From assembly GCF_900182565.1 (NCBI RefSeq), contig NZ_FXTI01000004.1, forward strand, positions 62,001 to 126,000: a stretch of DNA of 64,000 nt, in the 5' to 3' direction. This document shows, one piece after another, positions 34,355 through 43,420 of this stretch; the stretch's first letter is position 1, and each line of letters begins with the position of its first letter. Made by a program: the position numbers and the translations under genes. The notes under the pieces were generated by a model. That model saw only the letters and a list, made by a program, of their open reading frames with translations. It was not told the DNA's origin and searched no databases. The stretch is from Melghirimyces algeriensis. Its GTDB lineage: Bacteria; Bacillota; Bacilli; Thermoactinomycetales; DSM-45169.

Positions 34355-35467
34355 ATGCATGATGCAAGAGTGAGTGATTTGGCCCGTTTATTGGTTCAGT
34401 ATTCAATGGAAGTGAAGCAGGGTGACAAGGTTCTTGTAGACTTGTTCGGAGGGCGGGATGAACTGGCACGTGCCTTGATTGATGAGGTGTTTCAGGCAGG
34501 AGGGTATCCCTTGGTTCAGTTAAATCATGATGCCCTTCTTCGTAGACAACTTCTTTTTACATCAGAGGAACATATGGATTTACTTGCCAAGTATGATCTG
34601 GCCCGGATGCAAGATATGGATTGCTATGTAGCGATTCGGGGGCGGCAAAATATCAACGAATTGGCCGATGTACCACCGGATAAGATGAAAGCTTATACAG
34701 AGCGGTATCATCGAGTGGTGCATAATGAGCGGATTAACAACACCCGGTGGGTGGTTCTCCGATATCCCAATCCATCAATGGCCCAACTGGCAGGAATGAG
34801 TACGGAAGCTTTTGAGGATTTTTACTTTAATGTTTGCACAGTTGACTATCAACGGATGGATCAAGCGATGAAGCCACTGGTGGAACGGATGGAAAAAGCG
34901 GACCACGTTCATATCAAGGGACCGGGAACGGATCTTACTTTTTCCATCAAAGGACTTCCAGCTATCAAGTGCGCTGGAAAGGCCAATATCCCTGATGGCG
35001 AAGTCTTTACGGCACCGGTGCGGGAGTCCGTCAATGGTGTGCTAACCTATAACACTTCCAGTGTATACCAGGGAACGACATTTGAAAATATTCGGTTTGA
35101 GTTTCAGAACGGAAAGATTGTAAAAGCGACTGCCAATAACACAGAAAAACTGAACCATATTCTGGATACGGATGAAGGAGCCCGTTATATCGGAGAGTTC
35201 AGCTTGGGAGTAAACCCACATATTCATCATCCGATGCTGGACACGTTGTTTGATGAAAAAATCAATGGAAGTTTCCACTTTACTCCGGGCCGGGCGTATG
35301 AAGAATGCAACAATGGTAACAAGTCAGCGATCCACTGGGATATTGTCAATATACAACGTTCCGATTATGGTGGCGGTGAAATATATTTTGACGGCGAACT
35401 CATCCGTAAAGATGGTCTTTTCACCGTTTCTGATCTGGAGCCTTTAAATCCGGAAAATTTGAAGTAA
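34355..35467 (+). CDS. M29-family aminopeptidase
   Basis: 370-aa leucyl-type metallo-aminopeptidase like AmpS/AmpT. Metal-ligand segments of the family are visible in the C-terminal half: GEVFTAPVRESVNGVL, ARYIGEFSLGVNP, GSFHFTPGRAYEECNNGN, SAIHWDIV and the final GGGEIYFDGELIRKDG. Cytosolic, no signal peptide. RBS AAAGGGG. Single gene, ended by a shared terminator with the symporter gene. Confidence 0.93.
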   Translation: MHDARVSDLARLLVQYSMEVKQGDKVLVDLFGGRDELARALIDEVFQAGGYPLVQLNHDALLRRQLLFTSEEHMDLLAKYDLARMQDMDCYVAIRGRQNINELADVPPDKMKAYTERYHRVVHNERINNTRWVVLRYPNPSMAQLAGMSTEAFEDFYFNVCTVDYQRMDQAMKPLVERMEKADHVHIKGPGTDLTFSIKGLPAIKCAGKANIPDGEVFTAPVRESVNGVLTYNTSSVYQGTTFENIRFEFQNGKIVKATANNTEKLNHILDTDEGARYIGEFSLGVNPHIHHPMLDTLFDEKINGSFHFTPGRAYEECNNGNKSAIHWDIVNIQRSDYGGGEIYFDGELIRKDGLFTVSDLEPLNPENLK

Positions 35468-35485
35468 ACATTCAATCAGCAAACG

Positions 35486-35522
35486 TAAAAAAATCCCCGT
35501 TATCATTCAAACGGGGATTTTT
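35486..35522. terminator. Bidirectional terminator
   Basis: AAAAAATCCCCGTT / AACGGGGATTTTT stem between the convergent aminopeptidase and symporter genes. Confidence 0.9.
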
Positions 35523-35529
35523 ATCTGTC

Positions 35530-36915
35530 TTACGAGGTCTGCTTTTCCTTTAATTTCTCCTGCATCACGATTTTTTGGAAGTCTTTCGTTTCGGAAACAA
35601 CCACGCTAGACAGGAATAGGAGTCCGACCAAGTTGGGAAGTGCCATCAGTCCATTCATGGTATCTGATAATGTCCAGACCAAATCGATTTGTTGCATGGA
35701 ACCGATAAACACAGCAAGAACAAATACAGTCCGGTAGAAGATGGCGGTTTTGTCGCTGAACAGATAGGTGAAGCATTTTTCACCGTAGTAGGACCATCCC
35801 AAAATCGTGGAATAGGCAAACAGAATCAACCCGATGGAGACAATGAGACCGCCAATGGTGGGAAGAACGGTGTCAAAGGCAGCCACGGTAATCTGCGGTC
35901 CTTCCAAACCCTTATTATCATAGGCTCCGGTCATGACAATGGCAAGTCCGGTAATCGTGCAGACAACAATCGTGTCCAGAAAGGTCCCGGTCATGGAAAC
36001 CAGCGCTTGCCGTCCAGGATGGTCGGTTTTGGCGGCTGCAGCAGCGATAGGAGCCGATCCAAGCCCTGCTTCATTTGAGAATAGACCACGAGCTACCCCC
36101 ATCTTGATTACTTGTCCAAGCACACCACCGGCCATGGCCTGTCCGGTGAAAGCGTCTTCAAATATGAGGGCGAAGGCTTTAGGAACAGCATCAATGTTAA
36201 GCAGGATAATTGTGATTCCACCCAAGATATAAAACACAGCCATGAAGGGAACGACAAAGGAAGTGATCCGGCCGATGGAGCGAATTCCACCCAGTAGAAC
36301 CAATCCGGTCAGGATTGCCAGAACCAGTCCTGTAACACCAGGTGAGATGGCGTTTCCGGAAACCTCTGTCAATGCGCTGGCGACGGAGTGGGACTGAACC
36401 ATGTTTCCGATTCCGAAGGCAGCAATGGAACCAAACAAGGCGAAAAGGATCGCCAGCCATTTCATTCCCAGCCCTCGTTCTATATAGTACATCGGGCCTC
36501 CGGAGATTTGCCCCTTTTCGTTGGTGGTTCGATATTTTACCGCCAGAATGGCTTCTGCATACTTGGTTGCCATTCCAAATAGAGCCGTGATCCACATCCA
36601 AAAGATGGCTCCCGGTCCACCAGTGGCTACGGCGGTGGCCACACCTGCGATATTACCGGTTCCGATTGTGGCCGCCAAAGCTGTCATCAGAGACTGAAAG
36701 TGGGAGATGTCTCCCTTGGCGGTTTCATCCTTTTTATTACGGGAAAAGACGAGCTTTAAAGCATAGGGTAATGTACGGACCTGAAGGAAACCCAACCGTA
36801 AGGTCAGAAAGATTCCGGTACCCACAAGCAGGATCAGGGTGGGCCATCCCCATACATACCCATTCACTTCGCCAATCCAGGTAAGAAGTGTTTCTTCAAC
36901 TGATTTCCACAAGGG
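35530..36915 (-). CDS. Alanine/glycine:sodium symporter (AGCS family)
   Basis: About 461 aa, 11-12 membrane helices. AGCS signature regions: MTALAATIGTGNIAGVATAVATGGPGA-type block near the N-terminus, then SGGPMYYIERGLG, and ARGLFSNEAGLGSAPIAAAAAKT. I chose the TTG at 36915 because GAAGGTGATG precedes it; a GTG at 36966 adds 17 hydrophilic residues without a ribosome binding site. Imports Ala or Gly with Na+. Single gene, similar to B. subtilis AlsT/YrbD. Confidence 0.9.
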   Translation of the reverse strand, partial: PLWKSVEETLLTWIGEVNGYVWGWPTLILLVGTGIFLTLRLGFLQVRTLPYALKLVFSRNKKDETAKGDISHFQSLMTALAATIGTGNIAGVATAVATGGPGAIFWMWITALFGMATKYAEAILAVKYRTTNEKGQISGGPMYYIERGLGMKWLAILFALFGSIAAFGIGNMVQSHSVASALTEVSGNAISPGVTGLVLAILTGLVLLGGIRSIGRITSFVVPFMAVFYILGGITIILLNIDAVPKAFALIFEDAFTGQAMAGGVLGQVIKMGVARGLFSNEAGLGSAPIAAAAAKTDHPGRQALVSMTGTFLDTIVVCTITGLAIVMTGAYDNKGLEGPQITVAAFDTVLPTIGGLIVSIGLILFAYSTILGWSYYGEKCFTYLFSDKTAIFYRTVFVLAVFIGSMQQIDLVWTLSDTMNGLMALPNLVGLLFLSSVVVSETKDFQKIVMQEKLKEKQTS

Positions 36916-37056
36916 ATCATCACCTTCTTCGATTTTATGATTGGATTTATGATTACCTGTTATCACATTTTCGACACATTCTTATAAAACCCTTTAATTA
37001 ATTAACAGGATAATGTATCCAATACCATAGGAAGAAGTAGTGACAGGTTCAAGTAT

Positions 37057-37117
37057 GTTGCTGGAAGGTAAAGGTAGGGAGACGGGAATCACTCCTCTCC
37101 CTCATTTTGTCTGCTAC
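37057..37117. repeat. Partial intergenic repeat element, copy D
   Basis: GTTGCTGGAAGGTAAAGG, GGAGACGGGAATC and CCTCTCCCTCATTTTGTC match one end of copies B and C. Only the right-hand part of the element is recognisable. Located upstream of the M42 peptidase gene. Confidence 0.5.
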
Positions 37118-37188
37118 TTTTGTGGTAATCTCCTCCTGACTGGTATAATTTAAATGGGAATTTGATATGCAGGAGAGGAGCAAAGGTT

Positions 37189-38244
37189 ATGACGACAATC
37201 CATTCAGTGGACGCAATGGTTGATCATTTGATCCGTTTGGTTCGCATTCCCAGTCCAACAGGGTTGGCCGATGAGGCGGTTCAATATTTAAAGAATCAGC
37301 TCTCTCCCTATGAAGGGAAGCTGAAGATGGTGGAACCGGCAAAAGGAGGGCTTCTCGTTACGGTAAAGGGAGAAGATACGGCTGTCCATCGGTTTTTGAC
37401 TGCCCATGTGGATACACTTGGCGGGATGGTAAAAGAAATCAAACCAAATGGTCGATTGCGCCTTACCAACATCGGCGGGTTTACCTGGCAATCTGTGGAA
37501 GGGAATTATTGTACCGTACATAGCCGTTCCGGCCGGAAAACCACAGGGACCATACTGGCAACCCACACATCTGTCCATGTCTATGGGGATGCCGGGAAAC
37601 AGGAACGGAAAGAAGAAAATATGGAAGTCCGTCTGGATGCCAGAGTGAGACATGAGCAGGATGTGCAGGGACTGGGGATCGCCGTAGGGGATTTTGTCAC
37701 GTTTGACCCACGGGTTCAGGAGACGGAAGCAGGCTTTATCAAAGGACGGCATATGGATGACAAAGCAAGTGCGGCCATCCTGCTGGAGTTGATTATTCAG
37801 ATTATGGAGCAGGGGATGAAGCTGCCTCATACGACTCATTTCTGTTTCAGTACTTTGGAAGAAGTGGGCTTTGGGGCGAACTCCAACATTCCGGAACGCG
37901 TTCGGGAGTATTTGGCGGTAGATATGGGTGCGATTGGCAAGGGACAAAGCACAGATGAATTTTGCGTCTCGATCTGTGCCAAGGACTCCAGTGGTCCCTA
38001 TCACCATGGATTGAGAAAAAAGTTAACAGAACTGGCGGAGAAAGAGAAATTAAACTATCAAGTGGACATCTATCCACGGTATAATTCTGATGCGAGTGCC
38101 GCGGTCCGGGCGGGCTATGATATCATCCACGGTTTGATTGGTCCTGGTGTGGATGCTTCCCATGCTTTTGAACGAACACACCGTGAAGCACTCAAAAATA
38201 CCTATGCCCTGCTTTATTCTTATATCCAAACTCCTTCTCTCTGA
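37189..38244 (+). CDS. M42-family glutamyl/deblocking aminopeptidase
   Basis: 351-aa co-catalytic metallopeptidase. Ligands: HVDTLG (about 71), GRHMDDKASAA (about 185), catalytic EE in STLEEVGFGA, AVDMG and the C-terminal GVDASHAFERTH. Family members form tetrahedral dodecamers that trim peptides in the cytosol. ATG 37189 behind AGGAGAGG. Followed after 66 bases by a PaaI thioesterase gene with its own ribosome binding site; a GC-rich hairpin separates them. Confidence 0.92.
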   Translation: MTTIHSVDAMVDHLIRLVRIPSPTGLADEAVQYLKNQLSPYEGKLKMVEPAKGGLLVTVKGEDTAVHRFLTAHVDTLGGMVKEIKPNGRLRLTNIGGFTWQSVEGNYCTVHSRSGRKTTGTILATHTSVHVYGDAGKQERKEENMEVRLDARVRHEQDVQGLGIAVGDFVTFDPRVQETEAGFIKGRHMDDKASAAILLELIIQIMEQGMKLPHTTHFCFSTLEEVGFGANSNIPERVREYLAVDMGAIGKGQSTDEFCVSICAKDSSGPYHHGLRKKLTELAEKEKLNYQVDIYPRYNSDASAAVRAGYDIIHGLIGPGVDASHAFERTHREALKNTYALLYSYIQTPSL

Positions 38245-38260
38245 TTCATCCACTTCATCT

Positions 38261-38283
38261 GAGTGGGCGGTTTCCGCCCGCTC
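38261..38283 (+). terminator. Hairpin after the M42 peptidase gene
   Basis: GAGTGGGCGG / CCGCCCGCTC with TTT loop, then TTCCATTTTCTTC. Weak T-run, so it may be only partly terminating. Confidence 0.55.
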
Positions 38284-38310
38284 TTCCATTTTCTTCAAGG
38301 AGGTTTAATT

Positions 38311-38784
38311 ATGGAAGGTTTAAAAGACGCACTGATGGAAGTGATGCAAAACGGATCGGAAGAGGAAAGGGAAATATTGCATCTGGCTATGAAAGCGATT
38401 CACCAAAAACGGGAACGAGGGAGTGCTTACCCCTCAGGATTTCTGGGCCTGTCGGGGGAATTTACAGGGGAGCGGACGTATCGTTTTCAAGTACCCATCA
38501 CTGTCTATATGCTGAATCGGGGTGGGGTTGTACATGGCGGAATCATTGCCTCATTGGCTGATTCCACCATGGGTTCGCTGATTAATAAAAGTCTCTCCGA
38601 AGGAAAAGTGGCTGTAACAGCGGAAATGAAGGTAAACTATCTGGAGCCGGGAAGAGGAAAGGAATTGATTTCTGAGGCTCGGTTGATTCGGCTGGGGAAT
38701 ACATTGGCATTTGCCGATTGCCGTGTGGAAAATGACAGAGGAAAACGGATTGCTCATGCGACAGGTACCTTTGCGGTTATCTGA
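38311..38784 (+). CDS. PaaI-family acyl-CoA thioesterase
   Basis: 157-aa hotdog protein, with an N-terminal helical extension of about 40 residues and the core motif VVHGGIIASLADSTMGS followed by VAVTAEMKVNYLEPG. The conserved Asp (LADSTMG) is the usual catalytic residue. ATG behind AAGGAGG at ideal distance. Related to the N-terminal domain of the fusion protein at 27257. Substrate unknown; neighbouring aldehyde dehydrogenase suggests fatty-acyl metabolism. Confidence 0.85.
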   Translation: MEGLKDALMEVMQNGSEEEREILHLAMKAIHQKRERGSAYPSGFLGLSGEFTGERTYRFQVPITVYMLNRGGVVHGGIIASLADSTMGSLINKSLSEGKVAVTAEMKVNYLEPGRGKELISEARLIRLGNTLAFADCRVENDRGKRIAHATGTFAVI

Positions 38785-38795
38785 ATTCCCGATAC

Positions 38796-38828
38796 AAAAT
38801 AAGTGGTGGTTTCGCCGCTTATTTTTTA
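38796..38828 (+). terminator. Terminator of the thioesterase gene
   Basis: AAATAAGTGG / CCGCTTATTT stem followed by TTTT. Confidence 0.8.
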
Positions 38829-38883
38829 AGAGTGAAGAATATCATAGACCGACTGACATTTATGGTTCCATAAATCAGAATTT

Positions 38884-38901
38884 TGAATGATCGATCATTC
38901 A
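38884..38901. promoter_or_regulatory. FadR-like operator before the aldehyde dehydrogenase gene
   Basis: Perfect 18-bp palindrome TGAATGATCGATCATTCA. Arms TGAATGA/TCATTCA are those of the B. subtilis FadR (TetR family) fatty-acid degradation operator. Located 29 bases before the start codon, where bound repressor would block transcription. Confidence 0.75.
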
Positions 38902-38929
38902 TTTTATGTAACGGAAATTGGAGGGGATG

Positions 38930-40465
38930 ATGGTGAGTACATTAAAAATGCGCAATCCGGCCACTGCGGAACTGTTGGGGGAAGTGAAAGAAGCGACAAG
39001 GGAAGATGTTCAAAAGGCAATGACGGTTGCACAATCTGCACGTTCCATATGGGAAGGTGTATTGTTAAAAGAACGGTTGGGCTATATGAAACGGTTGCGG
39101 GAGAATATTGTGGATCAAGCAGATGAATTGGCAGATCATATTGCAAAGGATACAGGGAAAGTGAAACTGGAAGCCTTGATGTCGGATATCTATCCTACAG
39201 TTGGAATGATCCGATATTATGAGCGAAAAGCGGCGTCCATTCTGAAAACCAAGCGGGTTCCCACACCGATGATCCTGATGGGGAGGACATCCAGGGTTGA
39301 GTACCGCCCGATGGGGGTGGTCGCAGTGATCTCACCCTGGAACTATCCGTTCCAATTGTCCATGGTTCCCATTGTATCCGCTTTAATTGCCGGAAACGTT
39401 GTCCTTTATAAACCTTCAGAGATTTCCTCTTGGACCGGTAAAGTGATCGAGGGACTCTTCTCCTCTCTTGCATTGCCAAAGGGGGTGTTCCAAGTTTTGC
39501 AGGGAGGAAAGGATACAGGTCGTCATTTGGTTGATTCCCACCCGGATAAGATCTTCTTCACCGGAAGTGTCGCAACCGGAAAAAAAATCATGCAATCCGC
39601 ATCGGAAGGATTGATCCCGGTGGAACTGGAACTGGGAGGCAAAGATCCAATGCTCGTCTTTGCTGATGCGGATTTGGACCGGGCGGTTAACGGTGCTCTT
39701 TGGGGGGGATATACCAATGCCGGACAAACCTGCATGGCAGTGGAACGGGTTTATGTGGAGTCCTCCATCTATGATGAGTTTGTCCGGAGAGTAAAAGAGA
39801 AAACGGAAACATTGCGCATGGGGTGGACGGATGAAGCAGATCTGGGGTCAATGACAAGTCTCCAACAGATAAACATTGTGGAGTCTCATTTGCGAGATGC
39901 CGTGGAGAAAGGGGCGCGCATTCTATGCGGCGGAAAGCGGATAAACCGAGAGACGCTCCATTTTCAACCCACGGTTTTGGTGAATGTGGATCACTCCATG
40001 CGAGTAATGCAAGAGGAAACCTTTGGGCCTGTGCTTCCAATCATGCCCTTTTCTTCAGAGGAGGAAGCGGTTGAACTGGCCAATGCAACACCATACGGGC
40101 TAAACGCCAGCATTTGGTCAACAGATATGCAAAAAGCGAACCGGATTGCAGCGAAAATGGACAGCGGAAATGTTTGTATCAACGATGTAATGGTCGGAGT
40201 TGCCAATCCCCATCTTCCTTATGGCGGAAACAAGGAGAGCGGGGTCGGTCGGTATCATGGTCCCGAAGGGCTTCTTACGTTTGTTCATCCTACTTCCGTG
40301 GTTACACATCCGGGTAAAAAGACGAGAGAGATGAACTGGTTTCCCTATTCCAAAGAACAATACGAGGCGGTTTTGTCCCTCATCCGACTCTTCTATGGGA
40401 GCAATCCGGTTCAGGGGCTGAAGGGATTGAAACAGATCGTCAAGGAGTTTTTTCGATCTGAATGA
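38930..40465 (+). CDS. Aldehyde dehydrogenase, probably for fatty or medium-chain aldehydes
   Basis: 511-aa NAD(P)+-dependent dehydrogenase. Rossmann part with WNYPFQL, GNVVLYKPSE and FTGSVATGKKI; catalytic Glu in LELGGKDPM and Cys in NAGQTCMAVERVYV; NAD ring region ETFGPVLPIM. The C-terminal extension after GRYHGPEGLLTFVHP carries hydrophobic segments (YEAVLSLIRLFYG), as in membrane-associated fatty aldehyde dehydrogenases. ATG 38930 behind GGAGGGG; ATG 38927 and GTG 38933 are alternatives. A FadR-like palindrome in its promoter supports a fatty-acid role. Confidence 0.9.
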   Translation: MVSTLKMRNPATAELLGEVKEATREDVQKAMTVAQSARSIWEGVLLKERLGYMKRLRENIVDQADELADHIAKDTGKVKLEALMSDIYPTVGMIRYYERKAASILKTKRVPTPMILMGRTSRVEYRPMGVVAVISPWNYPFQLSMVPIVSALIAGNVVLYKPSEISSWTGKVIEGLFSSLALPKGVFQVLQGGKDTGRHLVDSHPDKIFFTGSVATGKKIMQSASEGLIPVELELGGKDPMLVFADADLDRAVNGALWGGYTNAGQTCMAVERVYVESSIYDEFVRRVKEKTETLRMGWTDEADLGSMTSLQQINIVESHLRDAVEKGARILCGGKRINRETLHFQPTVLVNVDHSMRVMQEETFGPVLPIMPFSSEEEAVELANATPYGLNASIWSTDMQKANRIAAKMDSGNVCINDVMVGVANPHLPYGGNKESGVGRYHGPEGLLTFVHPTSVVTHPGKKTREMNWFPYSKEQYEAVLSLIRLFYGSNPVQGLKGLKQIVKEFFRSE

Positions 40466-40508
40466 GAATCAAGGGAGTCTTCAGGGAATGGTCACCTATA
40501 TCCTTTAT

Positions 40509-40549
40509 ACACAAAAAACGGTTCCTTTTTGGGAACCGTTTTTTTGTAT
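40509..40549. terminator. Bidirectional terminator
   Basis: ACAAAAAACGGTTCC / GGAACCGTTTTTTTGT between convergent genes. Confidence 0.9.
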
Positions 40550-40559
40550 ACTGATGGGG

Positions 40560-40928
40560 TTAAATCAGTTCCAGCTTTTCTATACAGTCGATGGGAGAGT
40601 CTTGGTTGCTTCCGTCCGCAAGATACAGCAGGGCTGGGCCGTTCGGGCGGATCGGTTTTCCATCTTGGGCAAATTGGAGCACGGCGGAGGATGCTTCATC
40701 CAATGAAAGTTTCACTGTTTGACCATCCCGCTGGTGAATGACAACAGCTTTAGCGTCTTCTGTTGGCTTTGCATTTTCTAGAAAGGGTCCCAGCTCCATT
40801 CCCAGTCCATTGACACCTGCAAACCGTTCTTCCATCGAAAAGCGACGCTCATCAAAGATCCAGATGGAAGGGTCCAAGTTGATTTGATAGTTGGTTTTCC
40901 CCATAATAAGAATGACATTATTCATCAT
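40560..40928 (-). CDS. Conserved-looking protein of unknown function
   Basis: 122-aa soluble protein. N-terminal VILIMGKTNYQINLDPSIWI reads as two strands, and the C-terminal part has GKPIRPNGPALLYLADGSN, which looks like a conserved loop. No family recognised. RBS CAGGAGCG. By position (divergent from glutaminase, with ylaN beyond) it could correspond to B. subtilis ylaL, but I cannot confirm homology. Confidence 0.65.
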   Translation of the reverse strand: MMNNVILIMGKTNYQINLDPSIWIFDERRFSMEERFAGVNGLGMELGPFLENAKPTEDAKAVVIHQRDGQTVKLSLDEASSAVLQFAQDGKPIRPNGPALLYLADGSNQDSPIDCIEKLELI

Positions 40929-41023
40929 TAAATACGCTCCTGTTTATATCAATTTTTTCTCATTATACATGATGAGCGGTTCAGGAAACAAAATATAGGG
41001 GATAGAGCCATGCGAGGAGGTAA

Positions 41024-41938
41024 ATGATGCAATCATTTTTGGAACAATTGGTGGAAAAGCACAAAACGGCAGCTCATGAGGGAAAATTGGCGGATTATAT
41101 CCCGCAATTGACGGAGCAAAACCCTTTGGCTTTGGGTATTACGGTACGCACCTGCGATGGTGACGTTTATACTGCGGGTGATTGTCCGATCCAGTTTACA
41201 CTGCAAAGCATTTCCAAGGTAATCACTTTAATCCTTGCTCTGATGGATCAAGGTGAGGATGAAGTATTTAAACGTGTTGGAATGGAACCGACCGGAAGTC
41301 CTTTCAACTCTATCTATGATCTGGAAGTAAAGTCTCCCGGAAAGCCGTTTAATCCGATGATCAATTCCGGTGCGTTGGTCGTCAGTTCTCTGATTCAAGG
41401 TTCCACGGTGGATGAACGGTTGGAACGGATTCTGGGTCTGGTTCGGGATATGGCTGAAAATCCGGAAATTGAAATTGACCAAGCCGTTTACCATTCCGAA
41501 GGGGTTACCGGATATCGAAACCGTTCCATGGGTTACTTTTTGAAAGAATTTGGAATTATTGAAGACGTGGAATCCACCTTGGAACTCTATTTTAAACAGT
41601 GTGCCATTTCTGTTACCTGTGATGACTTATCTAGGATGGGGTTGTGTTTGGCTCGAAACGGAAAGAATCAGGCGGGGGAACAGGTCATACCCCAGCCTCT
41701 CGCCCGACTGGTGAAAACCTTTATGGTTACTTGTGGAATGTACAATGCTTCCGGAGAATTTGCGATTTTAGTCGGAATCCCGGCCAAAAGCGGGGTTTCG
41801 GGTGGAATCATGGCCTCCGTTCCAGAACGGATGGGGATCGGGGTTTTTGGTCCGGCTCTCGATGAGAAAGGGAACAGTTATGCGGGAGTACGAATGCTAA
41901 GAGATCTTTCAAGGGAATGGAATTTAAGCATCTTCTGA
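41024..41938 (+). CDS. glsA: Glutaminase
   Basis: 304-aa serine-dependent beta-lactamase-like enzyme hydrolysing glutamine to glutamate and ammonia. Catalytic S-x2-K in FTLQSISKVI (about 65-68), then NPMINSGALVV, YRNRSMGYFL, VTCGMYNASGEFAILVG and GIPAKSGVSGGIMA. Two adjacent ATGs (41024, 41027) follow GAGGAGG; the second has better spacing. Order glutaminase then ylaN matches B. subtilis ylaM-ylaN. Confidence 0.95.
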   Translation: MMQSFLEQLVEKHKTAAHEGKLADYIPQLTEQNPLALGITVRTCDGDVYTAGDCPIQFTLQSISKVITLILALMDQGEDEVFKRVGMEPTGSPFNSIYDLEVKSPGKPFNPMINSGALVVSSLIQGSTVDERLERILGLVRDMAENPEIEIDQAVYHSEGVTGYRNRSMGYFLKEFGIIEDVESTLELYFKQCAISVTCDDLSRMGLCLARNGKNQAGEQVIPQPLARLVKTFMVTCGMYNASGEFAILVGIPAKSGVSGGIMASVPERMGIGVFGPALDEKGNSYAGVRMLRDLSREWNLSIF

Positions 41939-42047
41939 AACCGACTGTAAGGGTGCGCTTTGCAAATGCAAGGGGGACGTGTTACACTAAGTCTGAGCGC
42001 ATGTGGAACCGTTTGGGAACCGAATGGTTGAAATGGGGGGGTAAACC

Positions 42048-42347
42048 TTGACGATGCCGGCTCAAACCGACTTGACCCAGCGCGCCGAACAGCTGCTCAG
42101 GGAAGACGCAAAAAAAATCGAACAGCTGATAGCCGTTCAGTTGGAAAACCTTACAGCACCCAAGTGTCCATTGTATGAAGAGGTGTTGGATACCCAGATG
42201 TTCGGACTTTCCCGTGAAATTGATTTTGCCGTGCGTGCGGGGCTGATCGACCGGGCGCAGGGCAGGGAGATTATCAGCGACCTGGAACGGAAGTTGGCTG
42301 ATCTGTACTCCCAAGTTCTTCCCTCCCCGAATTGGAAGCAGGGTTAG
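42048..42347 (+). CDS. ylaN: YlaN family protein (UPF0358/DUF1507)
   Basis: 99-aa helical protein with the diagnostic stretch CPLYEEVLDTQMFGLSREI followed by DFAVRAGLIDRAQG. YlaN is reported as an Fe(II)-binding partner of Fur needed under iron limitation in B. subtilis and S. aureus. TTG start at 42048 behind a run of seven G's; ATG 42054 is the alternative. The terminator follows directly. Confidence 0.9.
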   Translation: MTMPAQTDLTQRAEQLLREDAKKIEQLIAVQLENLTAPKCPLYEEVLDTQMFGLSREIDFAVRAGLIDRAQGREIISDLERKLADLYSQVLPSPNWKQG

Positions 42348-42375
42348 CGCTATATGAAGTGTCCATTTTCCATAG

Positions 42376-42415
42376 ACAAAAAAGACGGAGACTCCTGGAA
42401 GGGGTCTTTTTTTGT
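42376..42415 (+). terminator. Terminator after ylaN
   Basis: ACAAAAAAGAC / GTCTTTTTTTGT stem; also usable by the convergent citR gene. Confidence 0.75.
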
Positions 42416-42419
42416 TGTA

Positions 42420-43313
42420 TTATAACCAATCATCTTCAAATGGGTGGATTCCTCGAATGTCATCCAGTAGGCGACGAAGAGCGGAAGAAAGATACCGTTC
42501 TTTCGGGTAGAGAAGAACGATGGGCAATTGGGTTTTAAGACCAGGAACCCGAAGTTGGCGTAGATCCTGATCAACGATTGGGTCAATACAGAACCGAGGA
42601 ATCAGAGCGAGTCCCAGGCCTTCCCGAACCATACGCTTTACTTCTTCCAGGCTGGACAATTCGATGGAAGATTCCGGATGAATATTTTTTTCATGCAGGA
42701 GTTGATCAATCAGCCTACGCTCCGTTGCTTCAGGAACCAGAGAAATGATCGGCGTATCTTTTAGGCGGTCCAAGTGAAAATAGGACTCCTTGGCTGTAGG
42801 ATGGTCTCGCGGAGCGATCAGGGTGAGCGTATCATAAAAAAGGACCTGACTATTCAATAGTTCTATGGGCTGGATCTGGTAGGTAATTCCCGCATCCAGC
42901 TGCCCTTCCAGCACGCCTTGTATGACTTGATCGCCGGGCAGTGTACGTACAGTCACCCGAAGTTGGGGACGGGTGTCCCGAAAGTAAGTCAGCAGACGGG
43001 GGAGGATGGTGATCGCAGCTCCCGAAGTTGCTCCGATAGTAAAATTCCCTTGCAGGAGCTCTTCCGTATCCTGGACGGCTTGTTTTCCTTCTTCCCAAAG
43101 CGTTGCCAACTGACGGGCGTAGGGAAGAAATGTTTTACCAGCAGCACTGAGGCGGACTCTCTGCCGAAGGAAAAGAGGGGCTCCGATTTCTTCTTCCAGA
43201 GAACGGATTTGGGCGCTGACAGCAGGTTGGGTCAACATAAGCGCTTCAGCGGCTTTCCGGAAACTGTTCTGTTTGGCAACTTCCAAAAAGGTGAGGATCT
43301 GTGTTGAGTTCAT
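42420..43313 (-). CDS. citR: LysR-type regulator, CitR-like
   Basis: 297 aa. N-terminal winged HTH (FLEVAKQNSFRKAAEALMLT then QPAVSAQIRSLEEEIG) and a two-lobe effector domain from about residue 90. ATG behind GGGAGAG. Divergent from a citrate synthase gene with a 107-bp intergenic region containing an inverted repeat, exactly the citR-citA layout of B. subtilis, where CitR represses citA. Name rests on that context plus family. Confidence 0.8.
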   Translation of the reverse strand: MNSTQILTFLEVAKQNSFRKAAEALMLTQPAVSAQIRSLEEEIGAPLFLRQRVRLSAAGKTFLPYARQLATLWEEGKQAVQDTEELLQGNFTIGATSGAAITILPRLLTYFRDTRPQLRVTVRTLPGDQVIQGVLEGQLDAGITYQIQPIELLNSQVLFYDTLTLIAPRDHPTAKESYFHLDRLKDTPIISLVPEATERRLIDQLLHEKNIHPESSIELSSLEEVKRMVREGLGLALIPRFCIDPIVDQDLRQLRVPGLKTQLPIVLLYPKERYLSSALRRLLDDIRGIHPFEDDWL

Positions 43314-43329
43314 CGGCTCTCTCCCTTAA

Positions 43330-43350
43330 TTGATAAGTAATATTTATCAA
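43330..43350. promoter_or_regulatory. LysR-type operator between citR and citA
   Basis: TTGATAA-N7-TTATCAA, perfect 7-base arms, with T-N11-A geometry inside. Lies 17 bases from citR start and 71 from citA. Confidence 0.65.
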
Positions 43351-43420
43351 CTTCATTATAATAATAAATTGGAATTTTCATAAGGGGGGAGGTATGATAA
43401 ACACAAGGGAGGGAGAACGG

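Noticed and set aside
36916..36966. 17-residue N-terminal extension of the alanine symporter
   Set aside because: No ribosome binding site before the GTG at 36966, whereas GAAGGTGATG precedes the TTG at 36915.
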